64,000 nt of DNA, from assembly GCF_036084755.1 (NCBI RefSeq), contig NZ_CP107968.1:7200001-7264000 (forward strand), read 5' to 3'. Below, piece after piece: positions 54,762 through 63,900 of this stretch (its first letter is position 1; every line of letters begins with the position of its first letter). Below the pieces are notes generated by a model, which saw only the letters and a list, made by a program, of their open reading frames with translations, ran no database searches and had not been told where the DNA came from. Origin of the DNA: Streptomyces sp. NBC_00370. Lineage in GTDB: Bacteria; Actinomycetota; Actinomycetes; Streptomycetales; Streptomycetaceae. A program made the translations under genes and the position numbers.

Positions 54762-55705
54762 TCTACGAGCACACGTACGAGCTGGTCACCGACGACCTCT
54801 TCGTCCGGCTGCCCCGGATGGCACCCGGCGCCGAGGTCTTCCTCAAGATCGAAGGCCTCAACCCGGCAGGATCCGTCAAACTCAAGACGGCACTGAGCCT
54901 GGTCGAGGACGCCGAACACCGCGGCGTCCTCACCCCCGGGGCCCGCGTCATCGAGTCGTCCTCGGGGAACCTCGGTATCGCCCTCAGTTCCATCTGCGCC
55001 ACCAAGGGATACGCCTTCACCTGCGTCGTCGACCCCAACACCAACGCCACCAGCATCGACCACATGCGCGCCCTCGGCGCCGAAGTCGTCGTCGTGGACA
55101 CCGTCGACGCCAACGGCGGCTTCCTCCAGTCCCGCATCGCCCACATCCGGCGCCGCGTCGAGGCCGACCCCACCATGGTGTGGCTCAACCAGTACGCCAA
55201 CCCGGCCAACCCCCGCGCCCACTACGAACAGACAGCGCGCACCCTGCTCAAGGAACTCCAGCAGATCGACTACCTGTTCGTCGGCGCCGGCTCCACCGGC
55301 ACGTTCGTCGGCTGCTCCCGGTACCTGCGCGAATTCTCGCCCGACACCCGGATCGTCGCGGTCGACGCCGTCGGCTCCATCATCTTCGGGGCCCCGCCAG
55401 GACCGCGGGTCATCCCGGGACTCGGCGCCAGCCGCATCCCCGAACTGTTCGAACCCGGCCTCGCCGACGACGTCGTGCTCGTCCCCGAGGAGGACGCGGT
55501 CCACGAGTGCCGGCTGCTCGCCCGCACCCACGGCCTGCTGGTCGGCGGCTCCACCGGATCCGTCCTGGCCGCGATCCGCCGGTACGCGGACGTGTTCCCG
55601 GCCGGCTCCCGTATCGCCGCGATCTCACCCGACCTGGGGGAGCGCTACCTCGGCACGGTCTACAACGACGCCTGGGTGGGAGCACACCTCGGTGTGCTCG
55701 CGTGA
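54758..55705 (+). CDS. sbnA: SbnA-like 2,3-diaminopropionate biosynthesis PLP enzyme
   Basis: 315 aa of the cysteine synthase/CBS fold. PLP lysine in NPAGSVKLKTALSL, phosphate-binding SSSGNLGIALSS, and GAGSTGTFVGCSRYL. With an adjacent SbnB-like gene it is assigned as the enzyme joining O-phospho-L-serine and L-glutamate to N-(2-amino-2-carboxyethyl)-glutamate, as in staphyloferrin B biosynthesis. Its ATG overlaps the preceding stop (ATGA) and it ends 55 nt before sbnB. Confidence 0.9.
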   Translation: MIYEHTYELVTDDLFVRLPRMAPGAEVFLKIEGLNPAGSVKLKTALSLVEDAEHRGVLTPGARVIESSSGNLGIALSSICATKGYAFTCVVDPNTNATSIDHMRALGAEVVVVDTVDANGGFLQSRIAHIRRRVEADPTMVWLNQYANPANPRAHYEQTARTLLKELQQIDYLFVGAGSTGTFVGCSRYLREFSPDTRIVAVDAVGSIIFGAPPGPRVIPGLGASRIPELFEPGLADDVVLVPEEDAVHECRLLARTHGLLVGGSTGSVLAAIRRYADVFPAGSRIAAISPDLGERYLGTVYNDAWVGAHLGVLA

Positions 55706-55760
55706 CCAGCACCACCGCCATCGACACCACTCCGCGCCCCTCCCGTGAAAGGGACCACCG

Positions 55761-56768
55761 ATGTCTGCATTCCATGTGATCGACGGGGCCGTCGCCCGAG
55801 ACGTCATCACCTCCGCGCCGTCCGAGATCCTGGACATCGTGCGGGACACCTACCTCCAGCACAGCCGCGGCGCCACCGTGAACCCGGACAGCTACTTCCT
55901 GCGCTTCCCCGAGAACCCCGGCGCCCGCATCATCGCCCTCCCCGCCCACCTGGGCGGCGAGGCACCGGTCTCCGGCCTGAAGTGGATCGCCAGCTACCCG
56001 GAGAACGTACGGCAGAACCTGCCGCGCGCGTCGGCGGTCCTGCTCCTCAACGACGCGGAGACCGGCTACCCGTTCGCCTGCCTGGAGGCGTCCGCCATCA
56101 GCGCCGCCCGTACGGCGGCCTCCGCGGCACTCGCCGTGGAGACCCTGGCCCCCGACGACGCGCCCCGCACGGTGCTCTTCGTCGGCGCCGGCGTCATCGG
56201 CCGTACGGTCTCCGACTTCCTCGCGGCCTGCGGCCTCAACGTCGGCGAGTGCCTCGTCCACGACCATGTGGAGGCGTACGCAGAGAAGTTCGCCGCCTAC
56301 GCGGCCGAGGCCCACGGGTGGCAGGCGAGAGCCGTCACCGAGATCGACGCGGCCCTGGCCACCGCCGACGTCGTGGTCCTCGCGACCACCGCCCCTGCGC
56401 CGTGGCTGGCGGACGGCCAGCCCCTGCTGCCGGACCAGCTGATCCTGAACCTGTCCCTGCGCGACATCCACCCCACGGTCATGATCAAGTGCAACAACAT
56501 CCTCGACGACATCGACCACTGCCTCACCGCCCAGACCTCACCCCACCTCACCGAGATCGAGTACGGCAGCCGCGACTTCATCGACGGCACCCTCGCCGAC
56601 GTCCTGAACGGCAAGGTCACCCTCGACCGGAAGCGCCCCACGGTGTTCTCCCCGTTCGGCCTCGGCGTCCTGGACCTGGCGGTCGGCTGCCACATCTACC
56701 GGACGGCCCTGGACAGCGGCCGGGCCACCGAAATCCCGAGCTTCATACCGGAGTTGACGCGGTGGTGA
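55761..56768 (+). CDS. sbnB: SbnB-like dehydrogenase (ornithine cyclodeaminase family)
   Basis: 335 aa. Rossmann motif LFVGAGVIGRTVSDFLAACG near residue 140 and the ornithine-cyclodeaminase/mu-crystallin fold (SGLKWIASYPENVRQNLPRA, CLEASAISAARTAAS). SbnB oxidatively splits the SbnA product to 2,3-diaminopropionate and 2-oxoglutarate with NAD. A diaminopropionate unit in the peptide is therefore expected; no A domain visible in the window clearly reads as diaminopropionate, so its module may lie beyond the right edge. AAAGGGA lies 6 nt before ATG 55761. Last gene of the operon, followed by a 60-bp palindrome. Confidence 0.9.
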   Translation: MSAFHVIDGAVARDVITSAPSEILDIVRDTYLQHSRGATVNPDSYFLRFPENPGARIIALPAHLGGEAPVSGLKWIASYPENVRQNLPRASAVLLLNDAETGYPFACLEASAISAARTAASAALAVETLAPDDAPRTVLFVGAGVIGRTVSDFLAACGLNVGECLVHDHVEAYAEKFAAYAAEAHGWQARAVTEIDAALATADVVVLATTAPAPWLADGQPLLPDQLILNLSLRDIHPTVMIKCNNILDDIDHCLTAQTSPHLTEIEYGSRDFIDGTLADVLNGKVTLDRKRPTVFSPFGLGVLDLAVGCHIYRTALDSGRATEIPSFIPELTRW

Positions 56769-56782
56769 CCTGACCTGAGCTG

Positions 56783-56842
56783 CCTGCGCAACGTCGATGC
56801 CCTTGTCCCGGATCCGGGACAAGGGCATCGACGTTGCGCAGG
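56783..56842. terminator. 60-bp perfect palindrome between convergent operons
   Basis: Thirty bases on each side of the 56812/56813 centre (GGATCC) are complementary without mismatch or spacer; the first mismatch is 56782/56843. It starts 14 nt after the sbnB stop and faces the TE-bearing NRPS. A 28-30-bp stem would end transcription from both directions. Extrusion as a cruciform is also possible. Confidence 0.85.
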
Positions 56843-56927
56843 GCGGATGCCCTCGCACTCCGCACCCCACACTCCGCACCGAGCACCGAGGCCCCTGAAC
56901 GGGCGGACCCTGGCCCCGGACGAACGG

Positions 56928-56959
56928 AAGCCGCCCCCCGCGTGGGCGGGGGGCGGCTT
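56928..56959 (-). terminator. NRPS terminator hairpin
   Basis: Perfect 14-bp arms (56928-56941 with 56946-56959) and a 4-nt loop, 18 nt beyond the stop of the TE-bearing NRPS. The minus-strand transcript ends in AAGCC...GGCTT arms. It is the second terminator in this gap. Confidence 0.85.
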
Positions 56960-56977
56960 GTGGTGGCGTGATGGCCG

Positions 56978-59900
56978 TCAGGCCGGCAGCAGGAGCCCGG
57001 CCTTCCGGCCGGAGCCGTTCGCCGTCATGGCCTCTCGTACCGCGGTGACCAGCACGGACAGCTGCTCCTCACCCTTCACCATCTCCATGTGGCGACCGGG
57101 CATGGGACGGATGTCCAGACCCATCGGGTAGAGCCCGTTCCAGTGCGCGACGTACCGCGCCTGCGGCACCTCGTCGCCGCTGCCGTCGCGTACGGTGTCG
57201 CTGACGAACAGCGTCGCGGCCGCCGCCGAGCCCACGGGCCGGTAGGCGGCGAGGGAGCGCACCTCGGCCTCCAGCACGGCGTAGGTCAGCCATTCGGTGA
57301 GCGTGATCGCGGCCTCGTCGATATTCATCTCCGGGGCCAGACTCTTCATCTCCCCTTCGGTACGGGCCCGTTGCGCGCCGGTCTCGCCCTGACCCCGCTG
57401 CCACAGGGCGTTCACCTGGCGGTACACCTCCGCGTGCCGCTGGAACCGGCCCTGCTGGTCGTCCCCGGTCGTCGCCGGCTCCAGCAGGAGCAGCGCGGCC
57501 ACCGCCTCCGGGTCCCGTGCCCCCATCGCGTGGGCGATCACAGCGCCTGTCGACCATCCGAGGATCGTGCACGGCCCCTCGGGCTGCACCCGGCGGATCT
57601 CCCGCCAGTAGCGGTCCGCGATGGCCTCGAAGCCGACGAGCGGCGACTCGCCTGCGTTCAGCCCCGGCGCCTGAATGCCGTACACGGTGAACGCCCCGGC
57701 CAGGCGCTGCGCGAGCGCCCGGTACGGATGCGTGCTCCCGCCGCCGGGGTGCACGCAGAACAGCGTGGGCAGAGCGGGGTCGGCTTCGGGCGAGAGCAGT
57801 ACGAGCAGTCCGCCGGCCCCGGACTCCGGGGTGTCCAGCACGGCGGCCAGCTCGGCCACCGTGGGATGCCGCATGAGCTGCTGAAGGGCCATCGGCAGAC
57901 CGGCCTCCCGGATCCGGGAGGTCACGCGCACCGCGCTGATGGACTGGCCGCCGAGCGTGAAGAAGTTGTCGTGGACGCCGATGGTGTCGATGCCGAGGAT
58001 GTCGGACCAGATGGTGGTGAGGATGTGCTCCGTGGGGGTGCGAGGAGCGGTGTAGGTGGTGTTGAGATCGGGGCGGTGGTGGTCGGGGGCGGGGAGGGCT
58101 TTGGTGTCGACCTTGCCGTTGGGGGTGAGGGGGAGCTGGTCGAGCGTGACGTAGGCCGCCGGGACCATGTACTCCGGCAGCTCGCGTTGCAGATGGGCGC
58201 GGAGTTCGCTGACGTCCGGGCTGGTCTCGGGGGTGGTGACGAGGTAGGCGGTCAGCCGTTTGTCGCCCGGCGTGTCCTCGCGTACCACCACGGCCGCGGT
58301 TGTGACTGTGGGGTGGGTGGTGAGGGCGGTTTCGATTTCGCCGAGTTCGATGCGGTAGCCGCGGAGTTTGATTTGGTTGTCGATGCGGCCGATGAATTCG
58401 AGGGTGCCGTCGGGGCGCCAGGTGAGGAGGTCGCCGGTGTGGTAGGTGCGGGGGTCGTTGGTGAGGTTGAGGGGGTTGGGGGTGAAGCGTTGGGTGGTGA
58501 GGTCGGGTCGGTTGTGGTAGTTGCGGGCGAGGCAGATGCCGCCGAGGAGGGAGTGTCCGGGGATGCCGATGGGTGCGGGTTGGTTGTGGTGGTCGAGGAG
58601 GTAGGTGGTGGTGTTGGTGATCGGTTGACCGAGGGTGGTGGTGTGGCCGTTGGGGTCGGGTGTGGTGGTGAGGCTCATGACGTTGGCGACGGAGCCTTCG
58701 GTGGCGCCGTATTCGTTGCTGATCGTGGTGTGGGTGGTGCTGGTGTTGAGGAGCTGGGAGACGAGGGTGGGGGTGAGGTTTTCGCCGCCGGCGACGATGG
58801 TGGTGATGTGGTGGGTGGCGTTTCGGGTGGTCAGATGTGCGGCGAGGATTTCCAGGTGGGAGGGCGTGGCTTTGAGGAAGCTGATCGGCACGTCGGTGAG
58901 GATCAGATCGATCGCCGCGTCGAACGCGCTCTGACCCGGCTCCGTCTGGGGGATGGTGAGTTGGGTGCCCTGGATGAGGGGCAGGAACAGGGCGGTGATG
59001 GTCAGGTCGAAGGTGATCGACGAGTAGAGGATGGTGCCGATTCCGCCGGGTTCGGTGACGGGGTAGTTCTGGTCGCACCAGTGCAGGTAGTTGACGACCC
59101 CCCGGTGTTCGAGGGCGACGCCTTTGGGCCTGCCGGTGGAGCCTGAGGTGTAGATGATGTAGGCCAGATCGTCGGGCGAGGCGAGCGGGGCCGGATTGTC
59201 TGTCGGTCCGTCCGGCCACTCGGTGTCGGCCAGAAGACGCGCGGTGTCGGCCGGCAGCCGGTCGGTGTGCTCCGTGCTCGTGATGATGAGCGGTGCCTGG
59301 GCGTCCTCGACCATGTAGGTGATGCGCTCAGTCGGGTACTCCGGGTCGAGCGGCACGAATGCGGCCCCGGCTTTCAGGATGCCAAGGAAAGCGGCGATGA
59401 GCTGCGGCGAGCGGTCGAGGCAGACGGCGATCAGGGTGTCCGGCGTGATGCCCGTATCGCGTAGGTGGTGGGCGAGCTGGTTGGCACGGGCGTTGAGCTG
59501 CGCGTACGTCCATTGCTCTTCGCCATACGTGAGAGCCACGGCATCCGGATCCGTTGCGACGCGGTCCTCGATGAGCTGGTGGATGGTGGCAGTGTCCGGG
59601 TACGGGCCGGTGGTTCCGTTCCAGTCGACCAGGATCTGCTGCCGCTCCACCTCCGTCAGCATGTTCAGTTCCGCGATGCGCGCTCCGGGAGCCGTCACGA
59701 CGGACTCCAGCAAGGTCCGCAGATGGCCGGCCATCCGCTCGATCGTCGCCGCGTCGAACCGGCTCCGGTCGTACACGAACCGGAACTCCAGGGCGCGGCC
59801 CGCCGACGCGACCAGCGTGAGCGGGTAGCCCGTACGTTCAACGCAGTTGACCAGGCGCCGGGTCAGCCCCTCGGGGAAGTCCGAAGGCTTCTGCACCACC

Positions 59901-60967
59901 GGATAGTTCTCGAAGACCAGGATGGACCGGAACAGTGGCTCTCCCCGCGGGATGCTGCTGTGCTTCTGTACGTCGACGAGGTGGCAGTACTCCCACTGCC
60001 GCATCTCCAACTGCTCGTCCTGGAGATCCCGCAGCCAGCCCGCGACGCCGAGTTCACCCGTGAGCCGGCCTCGTACCGGGAGCGTGTTGATGAACAGACC
60101 CATCATCGAGTCCACGCCCGGCAGTGCGATCGAGCGGCCCGAGATGGTCGAGCCGAACAGCACCTCGTCGCTGCGGCTGTACCGGGAGAGCAGGATCGAC
60201 CACAGCCCCTGCACCAGGGTGTTCATCGTGATCCGCTGCGACCTGGCGTAGTCGCGGGCCTGTGCGAACAGCTCGGAGGAGGCCTCCACCTCGAACTCCC
60301 CGACGCCCGTGTCCCCGGTGTCCCGGTCCACGTGCAGGTTGGTCGGTTCGGTGACCCCTGCCAGATACTTCGTCCAGAACTCCGCCGAGCTGTCGTCCCG
60401 TTGGGCGTTGAGCCACTCGATGTAGCGGCGGTAGGGAACGGTCGTCGGCAGAGCGGCGGACGTACCGTCGAGCAGGCTGCGGTAGAGGGCGAACAGCTCC
60501 TTCTGGAGGATCTGCACGCTCCACCCGTCGAGCAGGATGTGGTGGAACGACCAGACCACGAACCGCCGTTGCTCCGCCGTCCGCAGCACCGTCACCCGTA
60601 CCAGCGGCGCCCGGGACAGGTCGAAGCCGCGCTCCCAGTCCTCCGCGAGGAAGACGTCCAACTGCCGCTCCTGGTCGGGCAGGCCGCGCAGGTCCCGTAC
60701 TTCGAAGGGCACGGGGGCCTGGCGCTGCACCACCTGCACCGGTTCCGACACGCCCTCCCACACGAACGCGCTGCGCAGGATCGAGTGCCGGTCGACGAGT
60801 CGCTGCCACGCCTGTCCGAACAGCGCGTCGTCGAAGGCGCCTTCGACCTCCTCCGTCATCTGGACCATGTACGGGCGGGTGTCGGACGTGTCCTCCAGCG
60901 AGTGGAAGAGCATCCCGAACTGGAGGGGCGAGAGCCCGTAGACGTCTTCCACGTTGTGCGTGCTCAT
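56978..60967 (-). CDS. Terminal NRPS module: C-A-PCP-TE
   Basis: 1329 aa. The C domain starts VYGLSPLQFGMLFHSL and has HHILLDGWS near residue 145; this pattern is that of DCL-type domains that accept a D-residue donor, consistent with the upstream epimerase. The A domain (YTSGSTGRPKG near 605) has code DLTKVGEVAK by eye (Asn-like), with EYGATEG instead of the usual YGPTE. PCP FFTLGGQSI (near 1004) has Gln before the carrier Ser. The type I thioesterase has GWSTG (near 1137) and releases or cyclises the peptide. ATG 60967 overlaps the stop of the upstream NRPS (ATGA). Confidence 0.95.
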   Translation of the reverse strand: MSTHNVEDVYGLSPLQFGMLFHSLEDTSDTRPYMVQMTEEVEGAFDDALFGQAWQRLVDRHSILRSAFVWEGVSEPVQVVQRQAPVPFEVRDLRGLPDQERQLDVFLAEDWERGFDLSRAPLVRVTVLRTAEQRRFVVWSFHHILLDGWSVQILQKELFALYRSLLDGTSAALPTTVPYRRYIEWLNAQRDDSSAEFWTKYLAGVTEPTNLHVDRDTGDTGVGEFEVEASSELFAQARDYARSQRITMNTLVQGLWSILLSRYSRSDEVLFGSTISGRSIALPGVDSMMGLFINTLPVRGRLTGELGVAGWLRDLQDEQLEMRQWEYCHLVDVQKHSSIPRGEPLFRSILVFENYPVVQKPSDFPEGLTRRLVNCVERTGYPLTLVASAGRALEFRFVYDRSRFDAATIERMAGHLRTLLESVVTAPGARIAELNMLTEVERQQILVDWNGTTGPYPDTATIHQLIEDRVATDPDAVALTYGEEQWTYAQLNARANQLAHHLRDTGITPDTLIAVCLDRSPQLIAAFLGILKAGAAFVPLDPEYPTERITYMVEDAQAPLIITSTEHTDRLPADTARLLADTEWPDGPTDNPAPLASPDDLAYIIYTSGSTGRPKGVALEHRGVVNYLHWCDQNYPVTEPGGIGTILYSSITFDLTITALFLPLIQGTQLTIPQTEPGQSAFDAAIDLILTDVPISFLKATPSHLEILAAHLTTRNATHHITTIVAGGENLTPTLVSQLLNTSTTHTTISNEYGATEGSVANVMSLTTTPDPNGHTTTLGQPITNTTTYLLDHHNQPAPIGIPGHSLLGGICLARNYHNRPDLTTQRFTPNPLNLTNDPRTYHTGDLLTWRPDGTLEFIGRIDNQIKLRGYRIELGEIETALTTHPTVTTAAVVVREDTPGDKRLTAYLVTTPETSPDVSELRAHLQRELPEYMVPAAYVTLDQLPLTPNGKVDTKALPAPDHHRPDLNTTYTAPRTPTEHILTTIWSDILGIDTIGVHDNFFTLGGQSISAVRVTSRIREAGLPMALQQLMRHPTVAELAAVLDTPESGAGGLLVLLSPEADPALPTLFCVHPGGGSTHPYRALAQRLAGAFTVYGIQAPGLNAGESPLVGFEAIADRYWREIRRVQPEGPCTILGWSTGAVIAHAMGARDPEAVAALLLLEPATTGDDQQGRFQRHAEVYRQVNALWQRGQGETGAQRARTEGEMKSLAPEMNIDEAAITLTEWLTYAVLEAEVRSLAAYRPVGSAAAATLFVSDTVRDGSGDEVPQARYVAHWNGLYPMGLDIRPMPGRHMEMVKGEEQLSVLVTAVREAMTANGSGRKAGLLLPA
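58020..59190 (-). repeat. A-domain segment nearly identical to 62585-63760 (copy 1)
   Basis: At the DNA level long stretches match the A domain of the upstream NRPS; in the roughly 120 bases from 58321 compared with the matching stretch near 62892, only one difference was seen. Within it, about 58300-58860 has an unusual base pattern (coding strand rich in CAC, ACC, AAC and CAA codons), unlike flanking C and TE regions, suggesting transfer or gene conversion. Confidence 0.75.
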
Positions 60968-63900
60968 ATCGAGAACCTCTTCAGGATCGCGGCCATGTCG
61001 GTGTCACCGACGTCGGTGAGGGGGATGCCGGGGGTCGTCCGGCGGGAGTCGGCGGCGCCTTCGGCGCTGCCGGCGATCAGTCCGCGCAGGTGGTGGATCA
61101 TGCCGTCGCCCAGCCGCTCGACGGTGCGCCGGTCGTGCAGCGCCGACGAGTAGCCGATGTACACCCCGAACGTGTCGCCCTCGACGGCCGCGGTCACGTC
61201 GAGGACGTTCCAGCGCATGCCGTCGGGACTGATCGAGTGCCCCTTGGGCTCGTCCGCTGCGGCGTACCGCCCGATGCCCGGGAGGTCCCGGCTGAACTGC
61301 CCGAGGTAGTTGAAGTTGACCTCCGGGATCGGCTGCCGGCCCAGGACGGACGCCACTTCGGGCGCCCCGAGGTGGCGCAGGATGCCGTAGCCGACACCGT
61401 TGTTCGGGATCCGGCCCAGCTGCTCCTTGACGGAGTCGACCGAATCGAGCGGCCCGGTGCCGGGCGTCAGTCGCAGCGCGACGGGGAACACCGACGTGAA
61501 CCAGCCGACGGTCCGTGAAAGGTCCACGTCGGGGAAGAGGTCCTCGCGGCCGTGTCCCTCCAGACCGATCAGCGTCTCGTCGTCGCCCGTCCAGTCCCGC
61601 AGCGCGTGGGCGAGAGCGGTGAGGAGCGCGTCGTTGATCCGCGTGCTGAAGACGCGGGGGACGTCGCGCAGCAGGGCCCGTGTCTCCTCGGCGGTGAGGG
61701 CCACCGCGACGGTGGACGCCGAGCCCAGCTCGTTACGTCCGTCCCGGTCACGCGGAACCCGCCCGGAGGGCTTCGCCTCCGCCCAGTACGCGAACTCGGC
61801 CCGTGCGGTGTCCGACGTAGCGAACGCCCGCAGCCGTTCCGCCCAGGCTCGGAAGGACGTCGTCTTCGCGGCGAGCCGGGGCGCCCTGCCGGCGGCGCGC
61901 TGCTCGTAGCAACTCCCCAGGTCCTCAAGGAGGATCCGCCAGGACACACCGTCGACGGCCAGGTGGTGTACGGCGATGAGCAGCCGCTGTCCACGTGCCG
62001 ACCCCAGCTGCAGCAGGGCACACCGCATCAGCGGCCCCTTTGCCAGGTCGAGGCTCTGCTGGGTCTCCTCCGCGATGGCGAGCGACACCGAGCTCAAGTC
62101 GTCGTCGGTGACGTCGGACAAGTCGTGGACGTCGAGGATGCCGGTGTCCACGGACTCGTCCAGATACTGCCGCCAGCCGTCGTCACCGTTCTCGCACCGC
62201 AGGCGCAACGCGTCGTGGTGCTCCACCAGGTCGGCCAGCGCCAGCCTGAGGACATCGGGGTCCAAGGCGTCGGTGGCCAGCAGTTCGGCCTGGTTGAAGT
62301 GGTCGAACGCCGGCAGTTCCTTCTCGAAGAACCAGTGCTGGATCGGTGTCAGCGGTACGTCGCCCACGACACGGCCCTGCTCCGCGTCGACCGGAGTGGC
62401 CGCGCCGGCGTGGGCCGCGATCTCGGCGATCGTCTGATGCTTGAAGATCGTGCGCGGGGTGAGGTGCAGGCCGAACTTCTTGGCCCTGGCGATCATTTGG
62501 ATGCTGATGATCGAGTCGCCGCCCAGCTCGAAGAAGTTGTCGTGGATACCGACGGTCTCGATGCCGAGGATGTCGCCCCACACCGAAGCGAGGGTGCGCT
62601 CGGTGGGGGTGCGGGGGGCGGTGTAGGTGGTGTCGAGGTCGGGACGGTGGTGGTCGGGGGCGGGGAGGGCTTTGGTGTCGACCTTGCCGTTGGGGGTGAG
62701 GGGGAGCTGGTCGAGCGTGGTGTAGGCGGCGGGAACCATGTAGTCGGGGAGCTGGTTCTGGAGATGGGCGCGCAGCTCGTGTGTGGTGGGTGTGGTGGAC
62801 CCGGGGGTGGTGGTGATGTAGGCGGTGAGCCGTTTGTCGCCAGGGGTGTCTTCGCGTACGACGACGGCTGTGGTGGCTATGTCGGGGTGGGTGGTGAGGG
62901 CGGTTTCGATTTCGCCGAGTTCGATGCGGTAGCCGCGGAGTTTGATTTGGTTGTCGATGCGGCCGATGAATTCGAGGGTGCCGTCCGGGCGCCAGGTGAG
63001 GAGGTCGCCGGTGTGGTAGGTGCGGGGGTCGTTGGTGAGGTTGAGGGGGTTGGGGGTGAAGCGTTGAGTGGTGAGGTCGGGTCGGTTGTGGTAGTTGCGG
63101 GCGAGGCAGATGCCGCCGAGGAGTGAGTGTCCGGGGACACCGATGGGTGCGGGCTGGTTGTGATGATCCAGGAGGTAGGTGGTGGTGTTGGTGATCGGTT
63201 GGCCGAGGGTGGTGGTGTGGCCGTTGGGGTCGGGGGTGGTGGTGAGGCTCATGACGTTGGCGACGGAGCCTTCGGTGGCGCCGTATTCGTTGCTGATCGT
63301 GGTGTGGGTGGTGCTGGTGTCGAGGAGCTGGGCGACGAGGGTGGGGGTGAGGTTTTCGCCGCCGGCGACGATGGTGGTGATGTGGTGGGTGGCGCTCTGG
63401 CCGGTGAGGTGGGCGGCGAGGATTTCCAGGTGGGAAGGGGTCGCCTTCAGGAAGCTGATCGGGACGTCGGTGAGGATGAGGTCGATCGCCGCGTCGAAGG
63501 CCGTCTGGCCGGGCTCGGTCTGGGGGATGGCGAGCTGGGTGCCCTGGATGAGCGGCAGGAACAGAGCCGTGATGGTCAGGTCGAAGGTGATGGAGGAGTA
63601 CAGGATCGTGCCGATCCCACCCGGCTCGGTGACGGGGTAGTTCTGGTCGCACCAGTGGAGGTAGTTGACGACTCCTCGGTGTTCGAGGGCGACGCCTTTG
63701 GGTCTGCCGGTGGAGCCTGAGGTGTAGATGATGTAGGCCAGGTCATCGGGCGAGGCGAGCGGCAGGGGGTTTTCGGTCGGTCCGTCCGGCCACTCGGTGT
63801 CGGCGAGGAGACGCGGGGTGTCGGCCGGCAGTCGGTCGGTGTGGTTCGTACTGGTGATGATGAGTGGTGCCTGGGCGTCCTCGACCATGTAGGTGATGCG

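Noticed and set aside
57089..59146. 685-aa plus-strand open frame rich in Gly/Val
   Set aside because: Antisense shadow of the TE-bearing NRPS A domain; the Gly/Val repeats reflect His/Thr/Pro codons on the real strand.
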